Origin: JAKAVN01 sp963796565
Lineage (GTDB): Bacteria; Desulfobacterota; Binatia; Binatales; Binataceae
Reading direction: 5' to 3'
Length of the DNA stretch: 64,000 nucleotides
Assembly: GCA_963796565.1 (NCBI GenBank)
Contig: CAWCMA010000001.1
Coordinates: 124,001 to 188,000 of the forward strand
Below, one piece after another: positions 8,631-17,202 of the stretch (its first letter is position 1; each line of letters begins with the position of its first letter). The position numbers and the translations under genes are program-made. The notes beneath the pieces are model-generated. The model did no database searches, was not told where the DNA came from, and was given only the letters and a program-made list of their open reading frames with translations.

Positions 8631-9377
8631 ATGGCGACGCGGCGGCGGCTTGACTTGGAGATGGCGCGGCGCGGCCTGGCGCCCAGCCGCGAGGGCGCGC
8701 AGCGCCTGATCATGGCCGGACGTGTGCGGGTCAACTCGCAGCCAGCGCTCAAGGCCGACCAGAACGTCGACGAGCGAAGCACGATCGCGCTGGTCGGCGG
8801 AGCGCCCGAGTACGCGAGCCGCGGCGGGCTCAAGCTCGCTGCCGCGCTCGACCATTTCGAGGTCGACGCTGGGCGCCGCCACGCGATGGACGTGGGCGCC
8901 TCGACCGGCGGCTTCACCGACGTGCTGCTGCGCCGCGGCGCCGCCCATGTGGTCGCGCTCGACGTCGGTTACGGACAGATCGTCGAGCGGCTACGCCGCG
9001 ACTCGCGGGTGACCGTGCTCGACCGCACTAACATTCGCCTGGTCCAGGCCGGCAGTCTGCCCTATGCGCCCGATCTCGTGGTCATCGACGTGAGCTTTAT
9101 ATCGCTGCGTCTCGTGCTGCCGCCGGTGCTGGAGCTGAGCGCCCCGGCGGTCGAAATCGTCGCGCTCATCAAGCCGCAATTCGAGGTTGGCAAGGGCAAA
9201 GTGGGCAAGGGCGGAGTGGTGCGTGACGATGTGGAGCGCCGCCGGACAGTTGACGAAGTGCTGGAGTTTGCCGCGAGCCTGAGACTCGAAGTAGTAGGCG
9301 CGGTCGAAGCGTCTATCCGCGGTGCGGCTGGCAACCAGGAGTTTGTGGCCCTGATGCGCCGGCGCGCGGCCGGATGA
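8631..9377 (+). CDS. tlyA: TlyA-family rRNA methyltransferase/hemolysin-like protein
   Basis: The N-terminal S4 RNA-binding domain (about residues 1-62, with RRLDLEMARRGLAPSREGAQ and GRVRVNSQPA) is followed by an FtsJ/RrmJ-type methyltransferase domain. The methyltransferase carries YASRGGLKLAAALDHF, the SAM site MDVGASTGGFTDVLLRRGA, and the LIKPQFEVGK motif. TlyA proteins 2'-O-methylate ribosomal cytidines; the hemolysin name is historical. At 248 residues the length is normal. It follows xseB by 17 bases, a common xseA-xseB-tlyA arrangement. Confidence 0.92.
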   Translation: MATRRRLDLEMARRGLAPSREGAQRLIMAGRVRVNSQPALKADQNVDERSTIALVGGAPEYASRGGLKLAAALDHFEVDAGRRHAMDVGASTGGFTDVLLRRGAAHVVALDVGYGQIVERLRRDSRVTVLDRTNIRLVQAGSLPYAPDLVVIDVSFISLRLVLPPVLELSAPAVEIVALIKPQFEVGKGKVGKGGVVRDDVERRRTVDEVLEFAASLRLEVVGAVEASIRGAAGNQEFVALMRRRAAG

Positions 9378-9515
9378 TGGTTTAGGCGGCAAAAGCATGT
9401 CTGAGCCCAATAAAATTGTTCACGACCCTGCTCTCCGCACATTCCGGTTTGCATCTCTGGTTACTTGCATTTAGGCTGATGAATATTGTGGTGCCGTGGC
9501 ATCAGTATCAGGATC

Positions 9516-10424
9516 ATGAAATTCCCCCTCGCATTCCTAACGGCCCTCGTGTTGTCGGGGCTATGCTTGGCGGTGTCCTCAAGTTACGCCCAGAGTTACG
9601 CTCCAGATGAGACGTCCGCGCCGGGCTCTGCCGCGACCGATACGACCAGCGCTGCAGAGGATTCAACGCCCGCGCCGGTCCGCCGGGGCGGCGAATTTTC
9701 CTACAGCGTAAGGTCGGGCGATTCGCTCGGCTCGATAGCCTCCTCCTTCGGGATTCAGGCTGGCGACATCGCGCGGGCCAACCGGCTCGATCTGGATTCG
9801 ACTCTGTTGGTCGGTCAGACGCTGCGGATTCCCAATCCGTTCGCGGCCCGGATGCGCGAGATGACCACCGAAAATCAGAAGCTCAACGATCAGATTACGG
9901 CGCTACAGAAGCGCGTCGACACCTTTGCCGCGACCGAGACCGGCCTGAGATCCCAGGTGCAGCAGATAACCGCCGACAAGCAGGAGCTGACGCATGAAGT
10001 GCGAGTGCTGCCGTGGTGGCGCGCCGCCTTCTACAGCGCGGCCATCGTCTCGCTGCTGCTGCTGGGCGTGGCGGCGCTGACGGTACTCGAATGGCTTCTG
10101 CTGCGCCGGCGCTTTATCGCGGTCGCCGAGCTCAACGAATCGCTCCGCCGGCTCGACCAGCGCTACAAGGCGCTATTGGGCAAGGCTGAGTTACGGATGC
10201 AGGAGCTTTATGGGCGGCGGCGGCGCGGCATTTCCGAAGATCATGAACGGCCCAGGATCCCTGAAGAGGCCGACCTCGAACGTCTCGATCAGCAGTTGCA
10301 TGATGTCCTGGAGCGCCATCTAAAGCAGCTCGGTGGACCGGTGCGTTCGCGCCGGCGCACGCGCTGGGACGAGGATTTCGGCACCGTCGCATCCCCAGCC
10401 GAAGCGCGTTCGGGCCGCCGCTAG
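9516..10424 (+). CDS. LysM domain membrane protein with coiled coils
   Basis: This 302-residue envelope protein has a signal peptide (MKFPLAFLTALVLSGL, cleavage near SYAQ). A Ser/Thr/Ala/Asp-rich linker leads to one LysM module (about residues 65-112, YSVRSGDSLGSIASSFGI to LVGQTLRIPNP) that should bind peptidoglycan glycan chains. A coiled coil (TTENQKLNDQITALQKRVD) follows, then a transmembrane helix around residues 170-195 and a second basic coiled coil that would sit in the cytoplasm. I chose the ATG at 9516 because upstream codons would precede a proper signal sequence. It probably links cell wall to membrane; the precise role is unknown. Confidence 0.75.
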   Translation: MKFPLAFLTALVLSGLCLAVSSSYAQSYAPDETSAPGSAATDTTSAAEDSTPAPVRRGGEFSYSVRSGDSLGSIASSFGIQAGDIARANRLDLDSTLLVGQTLRIPNPFAARMREMTTENQKLNDQITALQKRVDTFAATETGLRSQVQQITADKQELTHEVRVLPWWRAAFYSAAIVSLLLLGVAALTVLEWLLLRRRFIAVAELNESLRRLDQRYKALLGKAELRMQELYGRRRRGISEDHERPRIPEEADLERLDQQLHDVLERHLKQLGGPVRSRRRTRWDEDFGTVASPAEARSGRR

Positions 10425-10520
10425 GGCGCCGGACAGCGCCCGCATGATTTTGAATCAACGCTCATCTTTGCCGCATAGCCGGATTAGCGCGTGTGCTCCG
10501 CGCCTTCGTGACGACAACCC

Positions 10521-10550
10521 TTGTGATGGGTGCAAGGCGTGGAGAATAAT
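10521..10550 (+). promoter_or_regulatory. Candidate sigma-70 promoter
   Basis: TTGTGA (10521-10526) and AATAAT (10545-10550) are separated by 18 bases in the otherwise empty 290-base gap before the secreted three-cysteine protein gene. The predicted leader is long (about 160 bases) and AT-richer than its surroundings. The call rests on motif match only. Confidence 0.35.
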
Positions 10551-10716
10551 AGATAACAAAAGAAGCATCGGTTGTGGCAGCGCGGCTTGCGCCAGAACGT
10601 GCGCAACAGATGGTGTTGTTTTGAAAACGGATGGTCTTTTTTTTGAATTCGAGGCGCCTTGAATCCAGCGCGGGGATTACAACAACTGCGGGAATGCAAC
10701 AACGGAGTAGGTGGTT

Positions 10717-11085
10717 ATGCGAAAACTATTGCTTGGCGGTCTTGCCGGCCTTGGCGCGGTGCTGGCTGTAGGAATTTCCGGCCTGACAATGGCGGCTGAC
10801 GCGCAAAAGTCGGTCACGGGAAGCTTGGAAGACACCTTTTGCTACAACGTAGTTGGCGCTCACGGACCCGGCCACGCGCAGTGCGCGCTCAAGTGCGCAC
10901 AGAAGGGAATCCCGGTCGGATTGGTCGAAAAGGGAACCGAGAAGATGTACATCCTGCTGCCGCCCAAGAACGAGGAGGCGCTGCCTGAGGACGTGTTGAA
11001 GAACATGGAGAAGGAAGTCACGGTCACGGGCAAGTCATACTCCAAGGGCGGGGTCGAGTTTCTGACCGTCGACTCGGTGAAATGA
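10717..11085 (+). CDS. Small secreted three-cysteine protein
   Basis: The product is a 122-residue exported protein. The start is the ATG at 10717, nine bases after a GGAG ribosome site, rather than the GTG at 10711. The signal peptide runs from MRKLLLGG to TMAADA. The mature part is small, with cysteines in TFCYN and QCALKCAQKGIPVGL and a segment MYILLPPKNEEALPEDV, ending in a beta-like region with VTVTGKSY. No named family is recognised. The spaced cysteines suggest metal, heme or disulfide chemistry. It is immediately followed (4 bases) by a DUF2231 membrane protein, so the two probably work together in the envelope. Confidence 0.65.
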   Translation: MRKLLLGGLAGLGAVLAVGISGLTMAADAQKSVTGSLEDTFCYNVVGAHGPGHAQCALKCAQKGIPVGLVEKGTEKMYILLPPKNEEALPEDVLKNMEKEVTVTGKSYSKGGVEFLTVDSVK

Positions 11086-11089
11086 CCCG

Positions 11090-11599
11090 GTGTTAGCCGA
11101 TCTGCTCCGGGCGGCGGCGAATCTGTTCTCGTTTCCCGGCGCGCAGCATCTGCAGAACATCCATCCGTTGGTCGTCCACTTTCCGATTGCACTATTGTTC
11201 GCGGCGGCCCTGATGTACTGGCTGGGATTTCTTGCGCGGCGCGAGTGGTGGCAGTGGAGCGGGTTGTGGACGCTGGTTCTTGGCGTGCTCGGCGCGGCGG
11301 TGGCCGTCGCCACCGGGCTCTACGCGGCGCCGGGTGTAATGCTCGCGCCATCGGTCAAGACGGCCCTGTTGGCATACCACAAGCGGATAATGATCGCGGT
11401 CCTGGTACTGAGCGCGGCGCTTGCGTTGTGGGCGATCGTTGCGCGGCCCATGCCGTCGCGGGGTCGAGGAGCTTTTCTCGCGATGCTGGTGCTGGTGGTA
11501 GCGCTTATCGCCAAGGGCGCCGACTATGGCGGCCGGATGGTTTACGACTATAATGCTGGCGGTTACGCCTGCGGTCAGCCGATCGAGTTCAGCCAGTAG
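11090..11599 (+). CDS. DUF2231 family four-helix membrane protein
   Basis: This 169-residue integral membrane protein starts at a GTG four bases after the previous stop, suggesting translational coupling. The DUF2231 hallmark IHPLVVHFPIALL is at about residues 24-36, and further histidine, YHKRI, lies near residue 96. About four hydrophobic segments are visible. DUF2231 proteins resemble heme-binding or redox membrane domains and often accompany cytochromes or copper proteins. The actual function is not established. Two conserved histidines in or near membrane helices would allow a metal or heme ligand role (inference). Confidence 0.75.
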   Translation: MLADLLRAAANLFSFPGAQHLQNIHPLVVHFPIALLFAAALMYWLGFLARREWWQWSGLWTLVLGVLGAAVAVATGLYAAPGVMLAPSVKTALLAYHKRIMIAVLVLSAALALWAIVARPMPSRGRGAFLAMLVLVVALIAKGADYGGRMVYDYNAGGYACGQPIEFSQ

Positions 11600-11659
11600 A
11601 CGATGATACCCGTCGAGAGGCTGGACGAGACTATTCGGTCGCGATCTTTGAGCGCGGCC

Positions 11660-12397
11660 ATGCGGCGAACGCTATGGTGCCTGACGGTGATCGGCGCGGC
11701 CCTCGCGTTCGGCGCGTGTTCGATGCTGCATCGCGGCAAAGCGGGCAACGCCGGCGCGCCAGCACAGCCTTCCGCTGAAGCTTCTTCCGAAGCCTCTCCG
11801 TCGGCTGAGAGCACTCCCGCCGAAAGTGCATCGCCTGAGGGCAGCCCGGCCGATAGCGCTCCGACCGAGGCAAATTCGGCTCCGCCCGGCGCCACCGTCG
11901 CAATTTCCTACGCTCATAAGGGTGACTATCTAGCTTCGCTGAGCGTGTCGAAATTCAGTGGCACGGAAATGGTCGAATCGCGCAACATCGACGCGCAGCA
12001 CGTCGCGTCGATCATCCGCTTCGATGGCGGTGTGACGGTATGGGAGATAAAGGCGGACACCGGCGTGTTCTCGAAGCTGCCGGTGGTGGGCTCCGGCGAC
12101 AAGTTCGCAACCAAATCCGTCACCTATGGTAAGTTGCCCAAGTATTTCGCGCAGGTCGCACCGGATAGCGGTTCGCCCGAGCCGCTGGAAGTCGGCCACT
12201 ACTACATCTTCACCGCCCAGCGCGCCTCGGGCACCTTGAGCTACGAGGCCGTGCGGGTCGAGCCGGACGGCTCGCTGGACGGTTACGAAGCGGAGCCGCG
12301 CGCCGGCACCAGCTACGTTCTGTGCTGCAATGTAAGCCCGGATTTCGTGCAGCCGGCGCCGCCCTTGATTCCGCAGGACTCCGATTCCAGCCCTTAG
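11660..12397 (+). CDS. Putative outer-envelope lipoprotein
   Basis: The start at 11660 (MRRTLWCLTVIG) gives a type II signal peptide ending in the lipobox AFGAC. A further 19 codons upstream are open but would spoil the signal. The mature protein begins with a roughly 60-residue Ser/Ala/Pro/Glu linker (repeats like SAESTPAESASPEGSP). A globular domain of about 150 residues follows, beginning VAISYAHKGDYLASL, with no recognised family. The linker would let the domain extend from the membrane. It follows the DUF2231 gene by about 60 bases and is convergent with the HAF-repeat gene. Confidence 0.6.
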   Translation: MRRTLWCLTVIGAALAFGACSMLHRGKAGNAGAPAQPSAEASSEASPSAESTPAESASPEGSPADSAPTEANSAPPGATVAISYAHKGDYLASLSVSKFSGTEMVESRNIDAQHVASIIRFDGGVTVWEIKADTGVFSKLPVVGSGDKFATKSVTYGKLPKYFAQVAPDSGSPEPLEVGHYYIFTAQRASGTLSYEAVRVEPDGSLDGYEAEPRAGTSYVLCCNVSPDFVQPAPPLIPQDSDSSP

Positions 12398-12457
12398 CAG
12401 GATGTCGGGAAAGGCCTCGAATTCCAAAGGCCCTTCGAGCTCAAACTCCACCGTCCG

Positions 12458-13336
12458 TCAGGGAATCGGCGTGCCAAGAAAGCCGTCCGTGTTACCCTTG
12501 CCGTCGACGTAAAACCCGACAATCTGCCCCAGGTTGTTGATCCCGTTGATGGTGGTGGTGCCCACTCCGTGGGGATCGTCAACCGAGTTAAAATGTCCAC
12601 CTTGATATACGAATCCGTGTATCGTCCCGCCGGTCCCGACACCATAGAATCCGACCACCTGGCCCTCATTGTTCACGCCCAAGGCCTGGGTAGACGTCGA
12701 TCCCGGAAAATCCAACGTGGTTAGCGTTCCGAAATTGAGGATAAACCCATGCGTGGCACCACCGCCGTCGATGTAGAAGCCGCAAACCACTCCCTGGTCG
12801 TTGATACCGGTCGCCTGGCTGCTGGCCCATAGCGGGTTAACGATCGGCAGAAACAGCCGGGCGTTTTCATCGTAAATGTACGCGTGATCGACACTGAAAT
12901 CAGGGGGATCCGCGTAGTAGCCGGCCGCTTGCGCGTGGTTGTTCTGGCCGAGCAGTTGATTGAACTCCGTCAACGGAAAATCCACGTTGCTAAAGGTGTT
13001 ATTGGCCGTACGCTGGAAGCCGTGAGTGGCACCACCGGCATCGACATAGAATCCGACGGTTTTGAATCTGTTGTTGATCCCGACGACCTGAGTTTGAACC
13101 GATGCCGGAAAGTTCTGGTTATGGAAAGTGCTCGGCGGGTTAAACACGATCCCTTTGTTCACATCCATGCCGTGGTAGCCGACAATTACGTCGAAATCGT
13201 TAATGCCGAGCAATTGAGTGAATGTGTCGGTCGGAAAGACAACTTTTTGGAACGAATATTGGGCGGCGCTGGCCCAGACCGACATGACGCCGCACAAGGC
13301 GATCGCTAAACATATGCTGAAGCCCGGCCTCTTCAT
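12458..13336 (-). CDS. Secreted HAF-repeat protein
   Basis: The 292-residue protein has a clear signal peptide (basic MKRPGF, hydrophobic core, ASAAQYS). The body is made of about six degenerate repeats of roughly 40-45 residues, each with the pattern INDxGxVVGFYVDxGGATHGF and a linker such as FNSVDDPHG. This is the extracellular HAF repeat, expected to build a beta-propeller. Such proteins are frequent in acidobacteria and deltaproteobacteria; no enzymatic function is known. The ribosome site GGGGAG lies before an A-rich spacer and the ATG. It is monocistronic, convergent with the upstream lipoprotein gene. Confidence 0.78.
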   Translation of the reverse strand: MKRPGFSICLAIALCGVMSVWASAAQYSFQKVVFPTDTFTQLLGINDFDVIVGYHGMDVNKGIVFNPPSTFHNQNFPASVQTQVVGINNRFKTVGFYVDAGGATHGFQRTANNTFSNVDFPLTEFNQLLGQNNHAQAAGYYADPPDFSVDHAYIYDENARLFLPIVNPLWASSQATGINDQGVVCGFYIDGGGATHGFILNFGTLTTLDFPGSTSTQALGVNNEGQVVGFYGVGTGGTIHGFVYQGGHFNSVDDPHGVGTTTINGINNLGQIVGFYVDGKGNTDGFLGTPIP

Positions 13337-13486
13337 TTTTTTTCTCCCCTTTGTATCGTCGCTTCCTGGAGGTTCTCGTCACCTTGCTCCCGTGACGTGC
13401 ATCATTCTTGCTCTACCGGGCATCACTGACGGTTCCACGGACCTTGTGTTACCATTGATCTTCCCCGCCGGGCAAATCGGCATGGG

Positions 13487-15070
13487 CTAGATCTTCATGA
13501 AGATCTCGCGCGTGCCCTCGGCGCTGAGCTTCTTGACCGAGGTGACGCGATCGCTCATCTGCGCCAGCGTCGAAAGCTCGCTCGAACCGACGTCGACCAG
13601 CACCGCGAAGATCGAGAATTGCAGCTCCTCTTTGCGCCGGCGCAGTTCGGCCAGCCATTCCGGTGCGACCTGGCTCTCGCCATCGGTGATGATCACGATG
13701 TCGGCGCGGCGCAGCCGTTTGTGCTCGATGAGATCCATCGCCGCATCGATCGGCTGTTGGAAATCGGTGCCGCCGCCAGGAAAATATTCCGCCAGCTCCA
13801 TCACCTTGCCCAGCTCGGGCTGATAGCGCCGTTGCTGATTGAGGTCGAGCACCTTGAGGCTGCCGGGGCCCGAGGAAAACAGCACCGCGCGGAACAGCCG
13901 CCGCTGGCGACGCGCGATATCCATCAACGTCAGGCTCACCGCCTTGGCCCACAGCTCCTTGTCGCCTTCCATCGAGGAGCTTACGTCGATGCACACCACC
14001 ATCGGGCCCTTGCCCTTCTGCTCTTCCGCGCGCAGGCGGTACTGGAGCAACTCGCCCTCGAGCAGGCGGCGCCCGAAGTCGCGCCGCAACCCCGGATGAT
14101 GCATCGCCAACAGCTCGGCCGGAATCAGCCGCCCCAGCTCGGAACCGCGCTCGATGTCATAGGCTTCGGCCACGCCGCGCTCCATCGTTTTGCGCCGCAA
14201 CGCCCGCGCGTCCTGCTTGAAGCGGCCGACCAGCCGCGCCAACTCGCCGAGCTTGCGGTTGCGCGCGAGGTGACGTCCGAGCTCCAGCCGTTCGCCGGCG
14301 GAGATCCGGCCACTCTGGCCGAATTCCAGGCTGAAGTCATGGTTGTCCTGGGCGATGCGGTCTATCTCCTGCGCCAGTCCCAGGCTTTTGGCTTCCATCC
14401 GGCGCAGCTCGCCGCGGTCGGCATGACCGATCTGCTCGGTAACCTGTCGCGCCTTCTGGTTGAGCCGCGCCTCGGAGACCTGGGCGGCGCGCGCGGCCGC
14501 CTCTTTGAGCTTCTCGATCTTTTTCTTGAGCTCTTCGTCGGACGGCTTCTCACCGTCGGCGGGTGCGGCAGCCGCCGCCATGGCCTTGAGCTCGTCGGCG
14601 CGTTGCGCCAGGTCTTCTTCCTGGTGATGCAGATCCCAGAGGTCGAGCAGTTCGCGACGGTTGAGCAGCCGCTCCGAGCGCACCAGCTCCAGCGCCTGCT
14701 CGGCGAGCGCGAGGGCGGCGATCGCGGCCTTGTCCTCCTCGAGCAGCGTGCGGCTCTTGAGCGCCTCGAAAGCGGGCGAGGCGACCAGGCGTTCGAGGAT
14801 GGTGTGATTGAGGATTGCGCTTTTGCGCACCTCGTCGGTCTTGAGCCAGACCAGGTTGTACTTGAAGAGCGCGAAGAACAGGTCGCCGAGCAGCGCGTCG
14901 AAGTGCGGCACGAGGCGGCGGCCGGCCTCGACCAGCTCGCCAATCGCCGGTGCCCCCAGGCCGATATCGCTCCAGGCGCGGCGATCATAGTTGTCGTTTT
15001 CGATCCACGACGTGCCGGTCGGCACGACCGGGATATACAAACGACGTGGTTTGGTCGCCTTTTTCGCCAT
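13487..15070 (-). CDS. VWA domain protein (ViaA-like)
   Basis: This 527-residue cytoplasmic protein has a C-terminal von Willebrand A domain (about residues 330-520). The MIDAS metal site is visible: DVSSSMEG (DxSxS), the threonine in PGGGTDFQQP, and IITDGESQV. The N-terminal 300 residues are helical and charged, as in E. coli ViaA, which partners the MoxR-type ATPase RavA. No MoxR ATPase gene is next to it here, so a partner must be elsewhere. I place the start at MAKKATKPRR; 38 further codons upstream run into the hrcA promoter region and look non-coding. It is divergent from hrcA. Confidence 0.8.
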   Translation of the reverse strand: MAKKATKPRRLYIPVVPTGTSWIENDNYDRRAWSDIGLGAPAIGELVEAGRRLVPHFDALLGDLFFALFKYNLVWLKTDEVRKSAILNHTILERLVASPAFEALKSRTLLEEDKAAIAALALAEQALELVRSERLLNRRELLDLWDLHHQEEDLAQRADELKAMAAAAAPADGEKPSDEELKKKIEKLKEAAARAAQVSEARLNQKARQVTEQIGHADRGELRRMEAKSLGLAQEIDRIAQDNHDFSLEFGQSGRISAGERLELGRHLARNRKLGELARLVGRFKQDARALRRKTMERGVAEAYDIERGSELGRLIPAELLAMHHPGLRRDFGRRLLEGELLQYRLRAEEQKGKGPMVVCIDVSSSMEGDKELWAKAVSLTLMDIARRQRRLFRAVLFSSGPGSLKVLDLNQQRRYQPELGKVMELAEYFPGGGTDFQQPIDAAMDLIEHKRLRRADIVIITDGESQVAPEWLAELRRRKEELQFSIFAVLVDVGSSELSTLAQMSDRVTSVKKLSAEGTREIFMKI

Positions 15071-15278
15071 CGTGGAGACTCCCAAGCGCCCAAGGCGCGC
15101 TCCTTGATAGAGCCTATCAGGAGCCTCGACTGTGCTAAAATGCATAGTTGCGAATGCGCGTGGCCCTTGCGCGGCGCCTCTCACTCAAAGATTGTTAAGC
15201 GAGCATTGGTGTCGCGATCGGATCAGGGTCGGCAAAAGCCACTCGACAAAAGGTCCTTGGCAGCGAGTCGTTGACGCG

Positions 15279-16325
15279 ATGGAAACTCCAGCAGCACAGG
15301 GCGAACTATCCCACCGCCAGCACTCGGTGCTGCTCGCCACCGTGCAGGAGTTCATCGCCACGGCCGAGCCGGTCGGCTCGCAGCAGATCGCGATGCGCTA
15401 TCCGCTCGGGGTGCGCGCCGCGATGGCGCGCAACCTGATGGCCGAGCTCGAGAGCGCAGGCTACCTGCGCCAGCCGCACACTTCGGCCGGCCGCGTCCCG
15501 ACCGACCGCGCCTTTCGCCACTACGTCGATCACGTGATGTCGATGCGGCACATCGGGTTCGAGGACCGCTCGCAAATCGAACTGTGCTATTCGGCCGGGC
15601 CGCGCGAGCTGGGCGAGGTGATGCGTGAGACCTCGCGCCTGCTGGCGCTGCTGACCGGGCAGGCGGCGCTGGTGATGGCGCCGCGGCTGGAATCGATCAA
15701 GCTCGAGCGCGTTAGCTTCGTGCGTTTGCGCGAGCGCGAAGTCCTCGCGATTTTCGTCGCCGCCGCCGACGGCGTACATAATCGCCTGGTCCAGACCGAA
15801 GGCGACCACGGTCAGGAGGAACTCGACCGCATGGCGCGCTATCTTAACGAGGCGCTGCACGGGCGCACGCTGGAGGAAGCGCGCGAATGGATCGAGGAGC
15901 GGCAGCGCGAAGACCGCGCCCGCTACGACCGTTTCATGCGCGCCGCGCTAGCGCTCGGCGGCGCACTGGCCGAGCGCGTCGGCTCGACCGAGGTCTACGT
16001 CGAAGGCAGCGCCAAGGTCGCCGATCAGCCGGAGTTCGCCGACCATAACCGGCTCCGCGAACTGCTCCATGCGCTGGAAGACCGCAGCGCGCTGCTCGAC
16101 CTGCTCGAACGCAGCGTCGCGCACAACGGACTCACGGTGTCGATCGGCTCGGAGAACTTCGACGCGCGCCTGGCGAGCCTCAGCGTGGTCGCGGCGTCCT
16201 ACCAGAGCGGCACGATGCCGCTGGGGAGCGTGGCGATCGTCGGTCCGGTTCGGATGGACTACGAGCGGGTCATCCCGCTGGTCGATTATACCGCCCGCAC
16301 GCTCTCGCGCCTGCTCGAGCACTGA
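15279..16325 (+). CDS. hrcA: Heat-inducible transcription repressor HrcA
   Basis: HrcA represses heat-shock operons by binding CIRCE palindromes. The N-terminal winged helix shows LSHRQHSVLLATVQEFIATAE, EPVGSQQIAMRY and SAGYLRQPHTSAGRVPT; the C-terminal GAF-like domain ends MDYERVIPLVDYTARTLSRLLEH. From 15279 the protein is 348 residues, the usual length; the open frame extends 49 codons further upstream but is not family-like. The usual grpE-dnaK-dnaJ genes do not follow: the next gene is psiE on the other strand. I see no CIRCE sequence upstream. A degraded copy of its 3' end lies about 770 bases downstream. Confidence 0.92.
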   Translation: METPAAQGELSHRQHSVLLATVQEFIATAEPVGSQQIAMRYPLGVRAAMARNLMAELESAGYLRQPHTSAGRVPTDRAFRHYVDHVMSMRHIGFEDRSQIELCYSAGPRELGEVMRETSRLLALLTGQAALVMAPRLESIKLERVSFVRLREREVLAIFVAAADGVHNRLVQTEGDHGQEELDRMARYLNEALHGRTLEEAREWIEERQREDRARYDRFMRAALALGGALAERVGSTEVYVEGSAKVADQPEFADHNRLRELLHALEDRSALLDLLERSVAHNGLTVSIGSENFDARLASLSVVAASYQSGTMPLGSVAIVGPVRMDYERVIPLVDYTARTLSRLLEH

Positions 16326-16408
16326 GCAAAGCCCCCGCATCCAAAGCCGCGGACGTGACTGGCGATTTACTGGACGGCTGACGTGCCGCGGCCCGACGTC
16401 AGCGGAGA

Positions 16409-16900
16409 TCACTCCTCGATCGGACGACGGGCGAGCAAGTAAAGTGCGACCGCGATCGCGAGAATGGCGCCGGCATTGGCGCCCAAATCGATCATGGCCT
16501 CCTTAAATTTGTTCGGTGTGAGAGTGTCGCCCGTCACGCTCATTTGGGCACCGATAGCCAGGATGCGCCGGGTCGCCGAGATCGCCGCGATGAACAGGAA
16601 CGGCTGTAAGGACGTGGCACGCTCCTGCAAGTAAGAAAGCACTGTCCGCAGCACCTCCATTATGATCATGACCAGTAACAGGTCATTGACCAGCGTGACG
16701 ACAGCCAGCGCGAACCCGGTCTCCTGTAAACTAGCCGGAAAGGCGACCAGACTGTAACCGAGCATTCCGAGCGCCGCGAACAAAAATACTATTCCGACCA
16801 GGGCATAGACGATCGAATCGGCGGCTTCGAGAGCCGGCACCAGCGTGAGGTGCACGTGTCGCGCGCCCGGCGGCGGTTGCTGACCAGTGGACGGTTCCAT
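16409..16900 (-). CDS. PsiE-family phosphate-starvation-inducible membrane protein
   Basis: The 163-residue membrane protein has four hydrophobic segments. The PsiE pattern is recognised in the last helices: LQPFLFIAAISATRRILAIG, preceded by LLVMIIMEVLRTVL. PsiE is induced by phosphate limitation in E. coli; its molecular role is unknown. The N-terminal roughly 25 residues are polar. No Shine-Dalgarno sequence precedes the ATG at 16900, and a TATGAT box lies only nine bases upstream of it, so translation may start a little downstream, for example at the GTG before HLTLVPALEA. The gene is flanked by hrcA and the hrcA remnant. Confidence 0.78.
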   Translation of the reverse strand: MEPSTGQQPPPGARHVHLTLVPALEAADSIVYALVGIVFLFAALGMLGYSLVAFPASLQETGFALAVVTLVNDLLLVMIIMEVLRTVLSYLQERATSLQPFLFIAAISATRRILAIGAQMSVTGDTLTPNKFKEAMIDLGANAGAILAIAVALYLLARRPIEE

Positions 16901-16983
16901 CGGGGTGCATCATACCCGCAAGCGATCAAAACTACAGACCCCAAAGAGGTCGATCAGAAATTTGCCGGATCTGCTCGCGGCCA

Positions 16984-17140
16984 ATGGCGCTGGCGGGCGT
17001 CGGAGCGATCGCCCTGCCGGTCGCTGCTTTCCAGGGGTGGATGGATTACGATCGGGTCATCTCCCGTCGGTCGACTATTTCGGCCGCACGGTCTCGTGCC
17101 AGCTCGAAGACTGAGCGCGCCAACGCCCGCATCCCAGGCC
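16984..17140 (+). pseudogene. Degraded duplicate of the hrcA 3' end
   Basis: Bases 17039-17140 match the end of hrcA and its 3' flank (16252-16348) almost base for base, including ATGGATTACGATCGGGTCATC versus the hrcA version, the TGAGC after the stop codon and CCCGCATCCcaggCC beyond it. Similarity reaches back to about 16984 (ATGGCGCTGG... versus ATGCCGCTGG... at 16217), with a short insertion. Read with one frameshift the copy gives MDYDRVI then SVDYFGRTVSCQLED, against MDYERVI and LVDYTARTLSRLLEH. It is a non-functional fragment of a duplicated or second hrcA, now separated from hrcA by psiE. Confidence 0.75.
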
Positions 17141-17202
17141 AGTCCCGGTGGATGCTGCGGGCGCGGGCACGCGCTGTAGTCGATAGCCCCTGGCGCCGGC
17201 TT

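Noticed and set aside
10425..10716. Short open frames in the gap before the secreted three-cysteine gene
   Set aside because: Composition is not protein-like and there is no ribosome site; the region is better explained as promoter and leader.
13619..15274. Plus-strand open frame of about 550 codons opposite the VWA gene
   Set aside because: The minus strand holds an intact MIDAS site and a family-like fold; the plus frame is a codon-bias shadow.
15132..15278. Upstream extension of hrcA by 49 codons
   Set aside because: The extra residues do not resemble HrcA and lie in the divergent promoter region.
15070..15279. CIRCE operator upstream of hrcA
   Set aside because: I looked for TTAGCACTC-N9-GAGTGCTAA and found no match; only scattered GTGCTAAA fragments.
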